The position numbers were made by a program, and so were the translations under genes. From assembly GCF_021513215.1 (NCBI RefSeq), contig NZ_CP090975.1:799501-863500 (forward strand): 64,000 bases of DNA, read 5' to 3'. A model generated the notes under the pieces. That model saw only the letters and a list, made by a program, of their open reading frames with translations. It was not told the DNA's origin and searched no databases. This DNA comes from Suttonella sp. R2A3. GTDB lineage: Bacteria > Pseudomonadota > Gammaproteobacteria > Cardiobacteriales > Cardiobacteriaceae. Shown here piece after piece: positions 42,729 through 51,675 of this stretch (position 1 is its first letter; the number at the start of each line of letters is the position of its first letter).

Positions 42729-42878
42729 TTAAAAATCACCATCTGTGTAGGTATCAAAGTTCTGGGCGGTATGCACCAGTACTTCTGTTAGCTCATCCTT
42801 TTCTTGAATGACTTTAGACACCACACTGGCTTTTATAAATTGCAGCCCAGCGCCAATGATGGTTAGGATCTTTTTCAT
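42729..42878 (-). pseudogene. 5' remnant of a WbpI/WecB-like 2-epimerase gene
   Basis: A 49-codon frame from ATG 42878 reads MKKILTIIGAGLQFIKAS and continues through ELTEVLVHTAQNFD before leaving the homology and stopping at 42729. It is about 80 percent identical by eye to the start of the complete gene at 37697-38770, but has lost the RPQF motif (GLQF). A leftover of an older gene copy or of a recombination event. Confidence 0.85.
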
Positions 42879-42879
42879 A

Positions 42880-44232
42880 TCAGCTTTCTATTATTTTCTG
42901 GTAGATTTGTTTGTCTTCATTAGAGTTAAAGTGGCTATTGTGCCATAGCAATGTAAAACAGCCCGATACCTTTTGGCATTTATTTTTTAATTCTAAGAAT
43001 TTAGCAATAGCTTCTTGTGTACAACCCAAGTTCATATAGCGCTCAGCTATCACCGTACATTCCATTGCGATCAATGGTCTCACGCGTATATCTAATTGTT
43101 GTTGTGTTGTTGGGTTAAAAGCTGGGTATTCAAAACAGGTGCCACATCTAAAGCCTGGACGATCAGCATAGCTCAGGGTGGTATCGTAAGTCATGCCGGC
43201 ATCATTCCAGGCCTGTAACGTTGTTGGGTGCTGCCAACGTAAATAGTGCATTCTACCCCCTAACATGGGTTGCTCAATCCCCTCTTCTTGTAACACTTGA
43301 CGCAACTGGTCAGCTTCTTGTTTGATCAATTCAGGAGTTTGATAGGTGTTATAACTTGGATGCAATCCAATCTCATGACCACGTTCATGCATTTTTTTTA
43401 TTAAGTTTTTGATAGCCTGGTTTTCTGGCTCATAATCCGCATCTAGCTCACTAGTACGTCCACAGATAAAATAAAACGCACTGGTAAGATTATTCACCTC
43501 GGAAACATCCATCAACCAATCAAAAGTATTGTGTGGATCTTGATTATGTAAACGACTACCAGCAGTAACCTTTATATAAGGCGATTGAAAGAAGGATTTA
43601 AGGTCATGGCGCTTTAGTAAATGACCACCCATCATACGAATAATAGTTTTCCAAGATTTGAATTGATATAAGCTCGGTGAGTCAACGTCGTGACTCACCT
43701 TCATACTAAATTGGTGTTGTTTTAGCTTTATGTTAGGCCATACTTTTTCTATGACTTGTCCCAGCACGTACAGCCATTCATCGACAATTGGGCGTTCTAA
43801 GTAATCGTATTTATAAGCATGGGAGTGTATTGCTGGAAAGCGCTCATGGTTATCTAAATCTTTACGTCCAATTTCTTCAATTCGGTTAAGCATCCAGTAG
43901 GTTAGGCCAAGGATGTCGTAGTGAATAACTGCGTGGTCTGCTTGGTACTCAATAAGCTGCACAGGCAACTCATGGACGCAAGGTGCAACTAACGGCTGAC
44001 CTAATACGCTAACCCAGCCTTCTTTAGTTGCTTCCCAGTAGGCACAAGGGAAGTCTGAGCTGGATTGGTGGAAAGCATCTTCTAACTTGGGAAACAGGAT
44101 ATGACCTTGTTCGCTGTTGACTAAGGTTAGCTTAAGGCTGTTTTGAGGTTGGGTAAGGGTAAAAGACTGACCAAAACGTTCTTTTAAAATTAAAGAAAGC
44201 CAGTTAAGGACTTGGGCTGAGAAGTAGGGCAT
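42880..44232 (-). CDS. Polysaccharide deacetylase family protein
   Basis: 450 residues from the ATG at 44232 (AAAGG upstream; a longer TTG/GTG-type start to 44274 is less likely). The C-terminal half has the NodB-like deacetylase layout: SHDVDSPS with the metal-binding Asp, ERGHEIGLHPSYNTY with the metal His pair, MTYDTTLSYADRPGFRCGTCFEYPAF and LLWHNSHF near the end. The N-terminal ~200 residues are an additional domain typical of the capsule-associated DUF7033-type proteins. Substrate unknown; function in modifying the surface glycan is inferred from location. Confidence 0.85.
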   Translation of the reverse strand: MPYFSAQVLNWLSLILKERFGQSFTLTQPQNSLKLTLVNSEQGHILFPKLEDAFHQSSSDFPCAYWEATKEGWVSVLGQPLVAPCVHELPVQLIEYQADHAVIHYDILGLTYWMLNRIEEIGRKDLDNHERFPAIHSHAYKYDYLERPIVDEWLYVLGQVIEKVWPNIKLKQHQFSMKVSHDVDSPSLYQFKSWKTIIRMMGGHLLKRHDLKSFFQSPYIKVTAGSRLHNQDPHNTFDWLMDVSEVNNLTSAFYFICGRTSELDADYEPENQAIKNLIKKMHERGHEIGLHPSYNTYQTPELIKQEADQLRQVLQEEGIEQPMLGGRMHYLRWQHPTTLQAWNDAGMTYDTTLSYADRPGFRCGTCFEYPAFNPTTQQQLDIRVRPLIAMECTVIAERYMNLGCTQEAIAKFLELKNKCQKVSGCFTLLWHNSHFNSNEDKQIYQKIIES

Positions 44233-44366
44233 AGTTAAAACCTTTGTGGGCCACAGAATGACGCGGAAAAACACAGAATTTTCATTGTTAAGGTTGGGGG
44301 GCCAAGAAACCTACTAAAAACACGAAAATTATTAAATTGAAAATACATGCAAAAATATAGTGTTAC

Positions 44367-45329
44367 TTATTTGCGTATTCCTTGTAGGAATTTGTATGCT
44401 TTTAGCAGCTTGGAGTTGGTTTTGCTTACAGTAAAATAAGGTATTTGTTTTGCGCCAAAACCACGGAAAAAACGTTCAACAGGTTCAATCATAGAGCCTT
44501 CAAAATCGAAGCTTTTAGTGACTGTTGCTGCAAACTGTATAGCTTCCCACATGCAAAGACTTGTTGCACCACTATTGCGTAGGTCTGGGTCACCACCACC
44601 CATTAGGTAGTAAGCCGAATTATCGTCCCAAACCAAATACACTGCCGCGTGGTGTCTTCCTTCTTCATCAACAGCAATAAAAATACGTCTGGAGTTGTTC
44701 TTTTCTAATGCTGCATCTAATTTATTAACATATTCTCGTGTGTAAGGTAGAGCCATTCCTTGGCGCTGAAATACTTTTTCATTTAGGTTTAAAAATTCAT
44801 CAACAGTTAAATCAGTGCGAACTTTAACCCCTTCTTTATTTTGTGCTTTTCTTATATCAGTACGAATTTTTGCTTCAAATCCATCCCATACTTTTTCTAC
44901 GTTAGTTAAAACCTCTATGCGGTAAGTATAACGTGTGGTTTGTTCGTAACCTAACCAATATAAAGGTAGCCAGTTGGTTCGGGTGTGATGCCAATTTTGG
45001 CTATAGTAGGCTACTTTAGGTAATTGTTGAAAAAGCTTTTGTAATAACTCTTTTTCTTGTGAAAGCTGCTTTGCGTATTTTGCCATACTTGGGCGCAACC
45101 ATGGGCCAAGGGTTTGGGTTAAAGTCGGCTGACTTATAGACGTTAAACCAAAATACTGACGAGTAGTAAAAGGTAAAGTTGCTTGAATCATACCATTTTT
45201 CTCAACCAACGCCACATTCCAGTTATCCCCCACCACAGAGTCTAGCCACCAGGCCTGGCTAAAAATAGGAATGCTTTTCTCATGCTTGCAAAATAAACGG
45301 TATTTTTCTTTATTGGGCATCAATTTCAC
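44367..45329 (-). CDS. FemAB/GNAT-type acyltransferase
   Basis: 320 residues with the double-GNAT look of FemAB-like proteins: FSQAWWLDSVVGDNW near the N-terminus, KIRTDIRKAQNKEGVKVR in the middle and YYLMGGGDPDLRNSGATSLCMWEAI followed by FDFEGSMIEPVERFFRGFGA in the second half. Such proteins in glycan loci attach acyl or aminoacyl groups to amino sugars. The start may be GTG 45329 or ATG 45320. Lies 3 bases after the methyltransferase gene. A distant relative sits at 59295. Confidence 0.8.
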   Translation of the reverse strand: MKLMPNKEKYRLFCKHEKSIPIFSQAWWLDSVVGDNWNVALVEKNGMIQATLPFTTRQYFGLTSISQPTLTQTLGPWLRPSMAKYAKQLSQEKELLQKLFQQLPKVAYYSQNWHHTRTNWLPLYWLGYEQTTRYTYRIEVLTNVEKVWDGFEAKIRTDIRKAQNKEGVKVRTDLTVDEFLNLNEKVFQRQGMALPYTREYVNKLDAALEKNNSRRIFIAVDEEGRHHAAVYLVWDDNSAYYLMGGGDPDLRNSGATSLCMWEAIQFAATVTKSFDFEGSMIEPVERFFRGFGAKQIPYFTVSKTNSKLLKAYKFLQGIRK

Positions 45330-45332
45330 AAA

Positions 45333-46070
45333 TTAATCATTTCTTTTTTTGGATAAAATAACATGGTATCTGTATTCGTAATATTTAGAACTAAACATTT
45401 TACAATCCAAATCATTCTCATCAGCTAATTTTTTAAAAAAAACAGGCAAATAACCATACCCCATACTTGTTGAAATTTTTCTATGGGACTTACCGCTTTC
45501 AAAAATATGTTTAAATAAAGACAACATCACCCCTAATATTGTTTTTAACTCTCGAATAACCTGCTTAACATTTTGTTGCTTAATTTTTGAATCATACCTA
45601 GAACCACTTATACTTAAATTATAGTAGTTAAGATAATTAATAGTATCAAACAATAGCAAACTCTCCACATGCCTATTCTCTTTAAACCTAGTGACAAGTA
45701 TATTTAGTTCACTGGGGTCTAGGTATTGACTTAATGACTGAGTAGAAATCCAACCTTTAGAGTTTAATTCAGGTAAAAAATCTAAAACATTCCCTACTTT
45801 TAAATTACATTGATTACCAATTCGTTTTTTAGCTTGGCTAAGCATTGACTGTGAAAAATCTAATCCAATATCAATCTTTAAATCTTGATTTAAATAAGAA
45901 GAAAGTAATTCTCCTGCTCCGCAACCCAAATCTGCAACTGGCTCACAATTTAAATCCTTAATATAATTAATATGCTCCCTAGCTTTTCTAGAATAGAACT
46001 CTAGATCATTATAGCGCTGACCACTACTTTCTTTTTGCTTCCAATATCCTAAAAACTCTTTACTTCCCAT
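45333..46070 (-). CDS. Class I SAM-dependent methyltransferase
   Basis: 245 residues. SAM-binding motif I is PVADLGCGAGELLSSYL; motif II-like acid in KIDIGLDFSQSMLSQAKKR; post I NLKVGNVLDFLPEL. The N-terminal GYWKQKESSGQRYND is common to glycan-locus methyltransferases. The ATG at 46070 is preferred to the GTG 9 bases upstream. Substrate unknown, probably a sugar or acyl group of the surface glycan. First intact gene after the IS element. Confidence 0.85.
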   Translation of the reverse strand: MGSKEFLGYWKQKESSGQRYNDLEFYSRKAREHINYIKDLNCEPVADLGCGAGELLSSYLNQDLKIDIGLDFSQSMLSQAKKRIGNQCNLKVGNVLDFLPELNSKGWISTQSLSQYLDPSELNILVTRFKENRHVESLLLFDTINYLNYYNLSISGSRYDSKIKQQNVKQVIRELKTILGVMLSLFKHIFESGKSHRKISTSMGYGYLPVFFKKLADENDLDCKMFSSKYYEYRYHVILSKKRND

Positions 46071-46082
46071 TTGACACACTAA

Positions 46083-46207
46083 TCATTTATTAAACAAACT
46101 TTCATATATATTAACATTTAAATAAGGAATCAGCTTATTTATTGGAATCTTACTCTTAATACCAGCTTCAGCATCAAAACTATTATCTAATTCCTTTATA
46201 AATATAT
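46083..46207 (-). pseudogene. 3' remnant of an unidentified gene cut by the IS element
   Basis: An open frame comes out of the IS left end and reads NIFIKELDNSFDAEAGIK, then KIPINKLIPYLNVNIYESLF to a TGA at 46083-46085, 13 bases before the methyltransferase start. The spacing is that of an operon neighbour. About 41 codons remain; no family could be recognised. Confidence 0.6.
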
Positions 46208-46247
46208 TGTAATCCCCCCATTTTAAGCAGCAGCTATTAGTAGAAAG

Positions 46248-47066
46248 TTATGCTGTCTTCAATAGCATTCACGGTGGCACACCGCCAATAGCCATGTTAG
46301 GACGTTCATTATTGTACTGCCATAACCACTTTGTGGCTAAGCATTGTGCTTGCTCAACTGTCTCGAAGATATTTAGATCCAGCCATTCATGGCGTACCGT
46401 GCGATTAAATCTTTCGATATAAGCGTTCTGCGTTGGATTTCCAGGTTGAATATAAATCACGCTTATCCGGTTTTTATTGGCCCAGTCAATCAACGCCTGC
46501 ACAATGCATTCAGGCCTGTTGTCACAACGAATCGCTGCAGGTTTGCCTCGTTCTTCAATCACGCGACCTGAAGCCCTGATTACCCTTGCTGCAGGCAAAG
46601 ATAGATCAACATCAATACACAAGCCTTCACGATTAAAATCGTCAATCACGTTGAATGTTCTCAGTGTTCGTCCATCCTCAAGGCTGTCACTCATAAAGTC
46701 CATCGACCAGACCTCATTTATGGCTACAGGTTCGCTCAACGCATCAGGTTTATCACGCTTGATTCGACGTCTGGGTTTAATGCGTAGATTCAGCTCAAGC
46801 TCTCTGTAGATGCGATACACGCGTTTATGATTCCAGCCGTAGCCTTTTACATTGCGCAAATACAAATAACACAGGCCAAAACCCTAGCGCTTATTGGTTG
46901 TGGTCAGACGCAGAAGTCAGTCTGCAATCAAGCCATTTTCACCTGACAGTTTTGCTTTGTAGTGATAACAGCTTTCATTGATACCCAGACAGTCACAGGC
47001 AAAGCGAATACTGATGTTATACTTCTCTATTGCATGCATCGCCATCTCCTTGCGATGAGATGGCTT
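46248..47066 (-). pseudogene. IS3-family transposase OrfB (DDE integrase), three nonsense changes
   Basis: About 272 codons in one frame, from KPSHRKEMAMHAIEKYNISI to MLLKTA. The DDE core is visible: [18 protein letters not shown] (first Asp), [10 protein letters not shown] (second Asp; the family has GPEF/Y) and [17 protein letters not shown] (Glu). Three in-frame stops interrupt it: TGA after GLIAD, TAG after TTNKR, TGA after GGVPP. At the aligned positions the family has Trp, Trp and Arg, so each is a single transition. Not functional. Confidence 0.85.
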
Positions 47067-47333
47067 TATAACTTTCCCTCAAAGGTTTCCTGTCGAATCT
47101 CGGCCTTAAAACGTTCTTCCACATACATTTTTTTCAGACACCTGTTTTTCTTCTTCAAGCGCTTTCAACCACTTCATCATCGAGGCATCCATACCACCAA
47201 ACTTAGAACGCCATTTATAAAACTGGGCTGAACTCATGCCATGCTCTCGGCATAAATCTGCAACAGCTACACCGTTTTCATTTTGTTTTAATATTGCCAG
47301 TATCTGGCTGTCTGAATATCTTGATTTTCTCAT
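47066..47333 (-). pseudogene. IS3-family OrfA (helix-turn-helix), frameshifted
   Basis: Begins MRKSRYSDSQILAILKQNEN with the HTH VAVADLCREHGMSSAQFYKWRSKFGGM, typical of IS407-group OrfA. After EEEKQVSEK an A7 run shifts the frame (NVCGRTF then stop). With A6 the frame would continue MYVEERFKAEIRQETFEGKL, the expected OrfA end overlapping orfB. Confidence 0.85.
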
Positions 47334-47409
47334 CGAAAACTCCTCATTGCTCTATGATAGAATTTTCTACTTAAAACTGCTTCGGTTCTTTTGGGGAGGG
47401 GAAATTACA

Positions 47410-47780
47410 ACCACATCTGTCTTTACATTCTCGTGGGTTGGCTGAGGCACTTTATAAAGCCAATCGTGGTTTAAACTACCGAAGAAACGCTCGACTATAG
47501 CATTATCCCAGTAAGCTCCCTCGACCCCATACTCGCCCGCACCTTGTAGTTGCGAAGTAATTTGCGAAAGCACTGACTAGTGTACTGTGGAAAATCAGTC
47601 CAATAGGCGGTTGCCTAAGGTTGTAACACCTAGTCAGCGCTTTGCGTACAATGTCCGTGGTCATGCGTTTGTCAATATGCCACCCGACAATACATCACGA
47701 GCACAAGTCCATAACTACGGTAACTGTCAACATAGTCGTCGTGTTTAAGCAATCAACTCTTTAATAATTAACCGCCTTTT
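47410..47780 (-). mobile_element. Degraded second IS3-family transposase fragment
   Basis: In the minus strand one reads VVMDLCS, stop, then IVGWHIDKRMTTDIVRKAL, RQPPIGLIFHST and, in another frame, GAYWDNAIVERFFGSLNHDW and KVPQPTHENVKTDV, which are the DDE core and C-terminal blocks of an IS3-type OrfB different from the neighbouring element. Stops and frameshifts are numerous. Its 3' part ends exactly at the tip of the IS at 46208-47409, which appears to have inserted into it. Confidence 0.75.
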
Positions 47781-47856
47781 CCGGCAACTTCCATCCCATT
47801 ATTTGAGTGTTGTGGTTATTATCTAAATTCAGGCATATTGACTTGATAGTCAGTTA

Positions 47857-49011
47857 TTATGAAACATGAAAAGGAATACCTTTTAATTCCTCTCCCGCGA
47901 GAATTCTATTAAGATAATCGACCATCCTGCTAAAAGTATCCATATCTGTATATTCACAATGATATGGTAAGAAATCATTTAATCTAGACTGCTCTGGTGC
48001 GTGGCTTTTGACTGCTAGCATCAATTCTTCTGCACTAGAACACACCTTAAAAAATTTTGAAAACTGCAAAAAATCTTCCCCGTAGTCACTATACCTAATA
48101 ATAATAGAGTCTAACCCCCTTAATCCATAGTCAATAACTGAGTTTGATAGCATAGTTAAATGAACTGAAGCATAAGATGCCAACTCATCCTTGTTGTGTC
48201 CAGAAGGAAGTACAATAAGATTTATCAATTTTTTATATTTGTGCCAAAAGACATTAACAGTTTCGCAAGGATGTAGGGTAACAATAATTAATGTATTAGG
48301 ATCTTTCTTTGCAAAATCAACTACCATCTCATGTGTTAACTCTAATAACTTTTGAACGGCTGTATTTTTTGTAAATGCCGAGGAATAAATAACCACCCGT
48401 TCAAAATTAGAATTAGAAATTTTAGCAACATGCTCACTACTCAACTTTAAGCCATCATCAATTTCACACATTAATGGCCCTATTTTAACAAGCTTAGTAC
48501 TACCAGAGTGAATGTGAATACCTACACCTCTATTTAAGTTATCTATAGAAGAATCGCCATAAATAAAATAATAATCGAAATCTATAATACTATAGTTCGA
48601 TCCAGTGCCAATAACGCAATGTGGTATATTTATTAACTTAGCGCCAGAGTATTTTTTTATTGCAGCTGATAGCCCCCAAGCATTTTCCATATGAATAATT
48701 AGTTTTGATTTATGCATCCCAAGCCCTCGTCCATAAGCCGATCTTAGCATGGGTTTAATTTTAGATTTCTGAAATATAAACTCTGGTTTACCTAATAGTG
48801 TATAAGCCAACAAATTTAATCTGTTTTTAATTATGATTTTAGAGACCCCATTTAACTCTTTAGCCAGGTTCATATTAAATAATATACTGCTATCTAAGCA
48901 CTGCGAAATTAATAGGATATCTTTCTTTCTTATGAAAGGCTTTGTTAGGATAATAAAAACTCGACTAAAAGAAACGAATAAAATGTAAAAAAATAAATTA
49001 TTTCTCATCAT
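47857..49011 (-). CDS. Putative capsule/teichoic-type transferase (GT-B-like), function unknown
   Basis: 384 residues, AT-rich. An N-terminal hydrophobic helix (FFYILFVSFSRVFIIL) is followed by a soluble domain. Blocks such as INIPHCVIGTGSNY, FDYYFIYGDSSIDNL, LIIVTLHPCETVNVF and VHLTMLSNSVIDYGLRGLDSIIIRYSDYGEDFL resemble in layout the CDP-glycerol/polysialic-type GT-B transferases (HP near the middle, a Ser-rich nucleotide site near the end), but no exact family can be named. Flanked by IS relics on both sides, so it may have arrived separately. Confidence 0.55.
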   Translation of the reverse strand: MMRNNLFFYILFVSFSRVFIILTKPFIRKKDILLISQCLDSSILFNMNLAKELNGVSKIIIKNRLNLLAYTLLGKPEFIFQKSKIKPMLRSAYGRGLGMHKSKLIIHMENAWGLSAAIKKYSGAKLINIPHCVIGTGSNYSIIDFDYYFIYGDSSIDNLNRGVGIHIHSGSTKLVKIGPLMCEIDDGLKLSSEHVAKISNSNFERVVIYSSAFTKNTAVQKLLELTHEMVVDFAKKDPNTLIIVTLHPCETVNVFWHKYKKLINLIVLPSGHNKDELASYASVHLTMLSNSVIDYGLRGLDSIIIRYSDYGEDFLQFSKFFKVCSSAEELMLAVKSHAPEQSRLNDFLPYHCEYTDMDTFSRMVDYLNRILAGEELKGIPFHVS

Positions 49012-49170
49012 AAAGAAATCTCATAGTAAACTATCAAACTATGCTCTGTTATACATATAAAAACATCATAATAAACACGATAATGTAATATTTTAGTAGT
49101 ATAGATTAGAGACCCGGAGCAAGACTACGGGAGCCTCAATTCTATCATAGGGCTTAACGACAGATAATTG
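49012..49170. other. Short gap without a recognised feature
   Basis: AT-rich sequence upstream of the 47857-49011 gene. It probably contains that gene's promoter, but no clear -35/-10 pair stands out. Confidence 0.4.
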
Positions 49171-49560
49171 CTATTAAGACTCATCCTCTTCTGTTTACGT
49201 TTGATATCGGTATTGAGCGCTAAGTGGCAAATGGCCACCATGCTTCCGCCAATTTGATCTCAACACCCACTCTTAAAAAGACAGTGAATGTACCACATGC
49301 CCATATACAGTTAGCAATATAATTGTTACTCGATTGACCAATGCGAACTCGTAAACAGATCTTTCTCTGCCAAGCCAAGTTGAGTTCCCTTTGAGCATAG
49401 CCGACTTCCAGAATACTATAACCGCTAGCGTCTTACTACTGGATCTAATCTCCTCACGACTTTCTATGCTGCCGATAACCGCCGTGACAACTGAAAAAAG
49501 AATATCCACGAGTTTGTGCTCGATTTTCCATTGCCACCAGAGCTCAATACCCGCTATTGT
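49171..49560 (-). mobile_element. Possible relic of an ISAs1-family (H-repeat) transposase
   Basis: A 78-codon open frame (49273-49509) contains LVDILFSVVTAVIGSIESREEI when extended upstream, close to the start block of ISAs1 transposases (VDILFIAIxAVIxGAESWxxIxxF). Downstream in another frame MVAICHLALNTDIKRKQKR resembles their C-terminal RHLALNLL block. All of the central transposase is missing. The call is tentative because identity is low. Confidence 0.4.
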
Positions 49561-50252
49561 TTAACCTCGTATATCATTAAATAAAAACTCCACCCACTTA
49601 AAATCCATCTCCGTATCTATGTCAACCGAGCTATGCATATCCATTTTATAGGCAAAAATATTATTTTTAATAAAGAATGATTTTTGTTTTAAAAGACTAG
49701 ATATCCTACAAATATAAAGAGCGCCATTAAGCCTATAGTACACGGGTAGATCTTGACTGCGTTGACTATAAACTTCATCACGCAAAAAATTATCCATACT
49801 GAAACTAGCTGGAAGCGTATTGGTCCATAAGGGGCTGTGCTCTGTTTCACATACCGATATAACAGCATCAGAATTTTTCGATTCCAATAATTCAATAGCT
49901 TCATCAATATGCTTTGCGTTACGTAATGGACTTGTCGGTTGTAACATCACCACATATTCATAGCCTTGATTGTTGTCTATGGCATGCTTCACAGCATCAA
50001 AGCTGGTTGCTGTATCTGTTGCTAAATGGTCTGGTCTTTGTAGCGCTGTTACTAAATAGGTTTTTGCAATATCTAACACTTCAGCGTTGTCACTTGTTAC
50101 CACAACTTTAGATATATGTTTACTTTCTAACGCAGCCTCAATAGTCCATGCAACCAAAGGTTTTCCTGCTAAAGGTAAGATGTTTTTCCTTAGCAAGCGT
50201 TTGCTCCCACCTCTGGCTGGAATGATTGCAAGATATTTTTTTCTCTATTCAT
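49561..50252 (-). pseudogene. legF: CMP-nonulosonate (legionaminate) cytidylyltransferase, one-base frameshift near the start
   Basis: Activates a nonulosonic acid with CTP. The open part begins MLRKNILPLAGKPLVAWTIE (50196); the preceding bases encode the expected CTP-binding start YLAIIPARGGSKRL in the same frame. ATG at 50252 reaches it only if the A7 run (T7 at 50236-50242 on the + strand) had eight A: MNREKKYLAIIPARGGS. MLQPTSPLRNAKHIDEAI and the C-terminal SSVDIDTEMDF are family blocks. Without the PARGGSK loop the enzyme should be inactive. One missing A may be real or a sequencing error. Four bases after ptmE. Confidence 0.88.
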
Positions 50253-50256
50253 ATAA

Positions 50257-51309
50257 TTATTTAAAATAAATCTCTATATCTTTTTGCGCTTTTTGATAAT
50301 CTTTCATTTGCCCTATATCCAACCAATAATCATAGCTGGTGAATGTACCGATACGCTTATTGTTTTCACGATGTTGCTCTAGCAAAGTGGGTAAATCTAT
50401 TCGTTGATCAACTTCAACAGATTTAACAATTTCAGAGCTAATTACATAAATACCCGTGTTGATTTTATAGTGGTATGTTGGCTTTTCAACCATATTGATA
50501 ATCAGCTGATTTTCTGTTTCTATAACGCCAAAAGGGACACGGTGCTCATCTTCGCGCACACACACTGTGGCATCAAAGTTGTTATCGATATGGTGTTGCA
50601 AAATCTGTGCATAATTAAGCTTTGTCAGCACATCACCATTCACCATAATAATGGGTAAATCAATTAAATCATTTGGTAATAACCCCAGTGCCCCACCTGT
50701 TCCTAGTGGCTTTTCTTCATGAATATATTGAATATTAACACCCCAAGCTTTGCCATCCTTAAAATAATCTCTAATCACTTCTGGTAAATAGTGTGTAGAG
50801 ATATAAAAGTTTTTAAAGCCATGCATTTTAAACTGATTTATTAAGCGCTCCAGCATCGGCTTGTCACCAACCCTAAGCATAGGTTTTGGGCAGTGGTCGG
50901 TAAAAGGTTTTAATCGAGTACCAAAACCACCAGCCATAATAAAAACGGGATTTTCCCGTTTTTCTACAACTATCGCCTGGTGCAGTGTCTCTAAACCATA
51001 CACTTTTTTGTTAGTGTCAACAATAGGAATTGCATTTAAATCATATTCAGACATCAACTGCAGCCGTTGTTCTCTTGATGAATTTATATCAGCTGTTATT
51101 GGCTGAACGTTCATTACAAGGTTTGCGGCATCTTCCATATTACTGTCAGCTAATAAAGCACGACGGATATCGCCATCGGTAATCGTACCTAAAAGTTTGT
51201 TTTCATTATCAACCAACATGCAAATACGCAATGACTCTTTATCAAGGCTACGCATAGCTTCTCGAATAGTGGCATTAAGAGGAATTAATGTACTCTTCCA
51301 ATTTCTCAT
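50257..51309 (-). CDS. ptmE: Nucleotidyltransferase with CBS domains (PtmE-like, legionaminate pathway)
   Basis: 350 residues. Two CBS repeats occupy about 1-118 (LRICMLVDNENKLLGTITDGDIRRAL; LNAIPIVDTNKKVYGL), then a sugar-nucleotidyltransferase domain: FIMAGGFGTRLKPFTDHCPKPML with the GxGTRxxPxTxxxPKPM motif, MVNGDVLTKLNY and DYWLDIGQMKDYQKA. In Campylobacter PtmE makes GDP-glucosamine, the nucleotide sugar entering legionaminate synthesis. Adjacent to legF. A truncated second 5' end lies at 55456-55594. Confidence 0.88.
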   Translation of the reverse strand: MRNWKSTLIPLNATIREAMRSLDKESLRICMLVDNENKLLGTITDGDIRRALLADSNMEDAANLVMNVQPITADINSSREQRLQLMSEYDLNAIPIVDTNKKVYGLETLHQAIVVEKRENPVFIMAGGFGTRLKPFTDHCPKPMLRVGDKPMLERLINQFKMHGFKNFYISTHYLPEVIRDYFKDGKAWGVNIQYIHEEKPLGTGGALGLLPNDLIDLPIIMVNGDVLTKLNYAQILQHHIDNNFDATVCVREDEHRVPFGVIETENQLIINMVEKPTYHYKINTGIYVISSEIVKSVEVDQRIDLPTLLEQHRENNKRIGTFTSYDYWLDIGQMKDYQKAQKDIEIYFK

Positions 51310-51597
51310 TTTTTAATCTATTAGTAACCATGAATACTAAATATCATAGGATTATTTTAGAACAGCTTCTTAATTATTGCCTTTACCAAAAATTTGTCAA
51401 TGGCAGGTTCAAATAACCTCATTTGTCATTACCCTAATTTGCTTTTTTACTCTAATACTTCACTCATAACTGGTATAACTCTCGTTCTCTAATTATATCC
51501 GAGCGCAGGAAAACCAGCTTTTTACTATAATCACTAGATATTTCCCCACTTCCGATTATACCAGCTAGTATTTTCCATACAACTAATGCCAACCAAC

Positions 51598-51623
51598 ACA
51601 CCTTTCCTAAAACGGAAAGGTGT
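51598..51623. terminator. Perfect 10-bp hairpin downstream of the Gfo/Idh/MocA gene
   Basis: ACACCTTTCC and GGAAAGGTGT flank a 6-base loop (TAAAAC). It lies about 50 bases beyond the minus-strand oxidoreductase stop. No strong T run follows on either strand, so it could be a weak terminator or an RNA-stabilising hairpin. The rest of the 365-base gap (51310-51675) shows nothing recognisable apart from the likely ptmE promoter region. Confidence 0.5.
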
Positions 51624-51675
51624 ACAATTCAAATACAGTTACATAACAAATAACGAACTGAATACATTTTATTTT

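Larger units (their letters stand above)
46208..47409 (-). mobile_element. IS3-family insertion sequence (IS407-like), full length but inactivated
   Basis: About 1.2 kb bounded by imperfect inverted ends that both begin TGTAAT followed by a C-rich stretch (left 46208 inward, right 47409 inward) and share TTTTAAG..AGTAGAAA further in. It holds orfA and orfB in the overlapping -1 arrangement of IS3 elements. Both are broken (see the two pseudogenes). The left end truncates an operon gene; the right end abuts a second IS relic. The exact tips and target duplication cannot be fixed by eye. Confidence 0.8.

Noticed and set aside
44233-44366. G6 run in the gap before the deacetylase gene as a promoter switch
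   Set aside because: Six G is short and no -35/-10 pair with this spacing is visible; not enough support.
47066-47333. OrfA frame ending as normal programmed -1 frameshift of IS3 elements
   Set aside because: The shift needed for a normal OrfA end lies upstream of the usual orfA/orfB overlap, which is itself intact, so it is decay.
49273-49509. A 78-codon open frame as a real membrane protein gene
   Set aside because: It has no ribosome binding site, and its start resembles a transposase block. Treated as IS relic.
51598-51623. Perfect hairpin as a recombination or attachment site
   Set aside because: It occurs only once in the window and is next to a gene end, so a terminator-like role is simpler.
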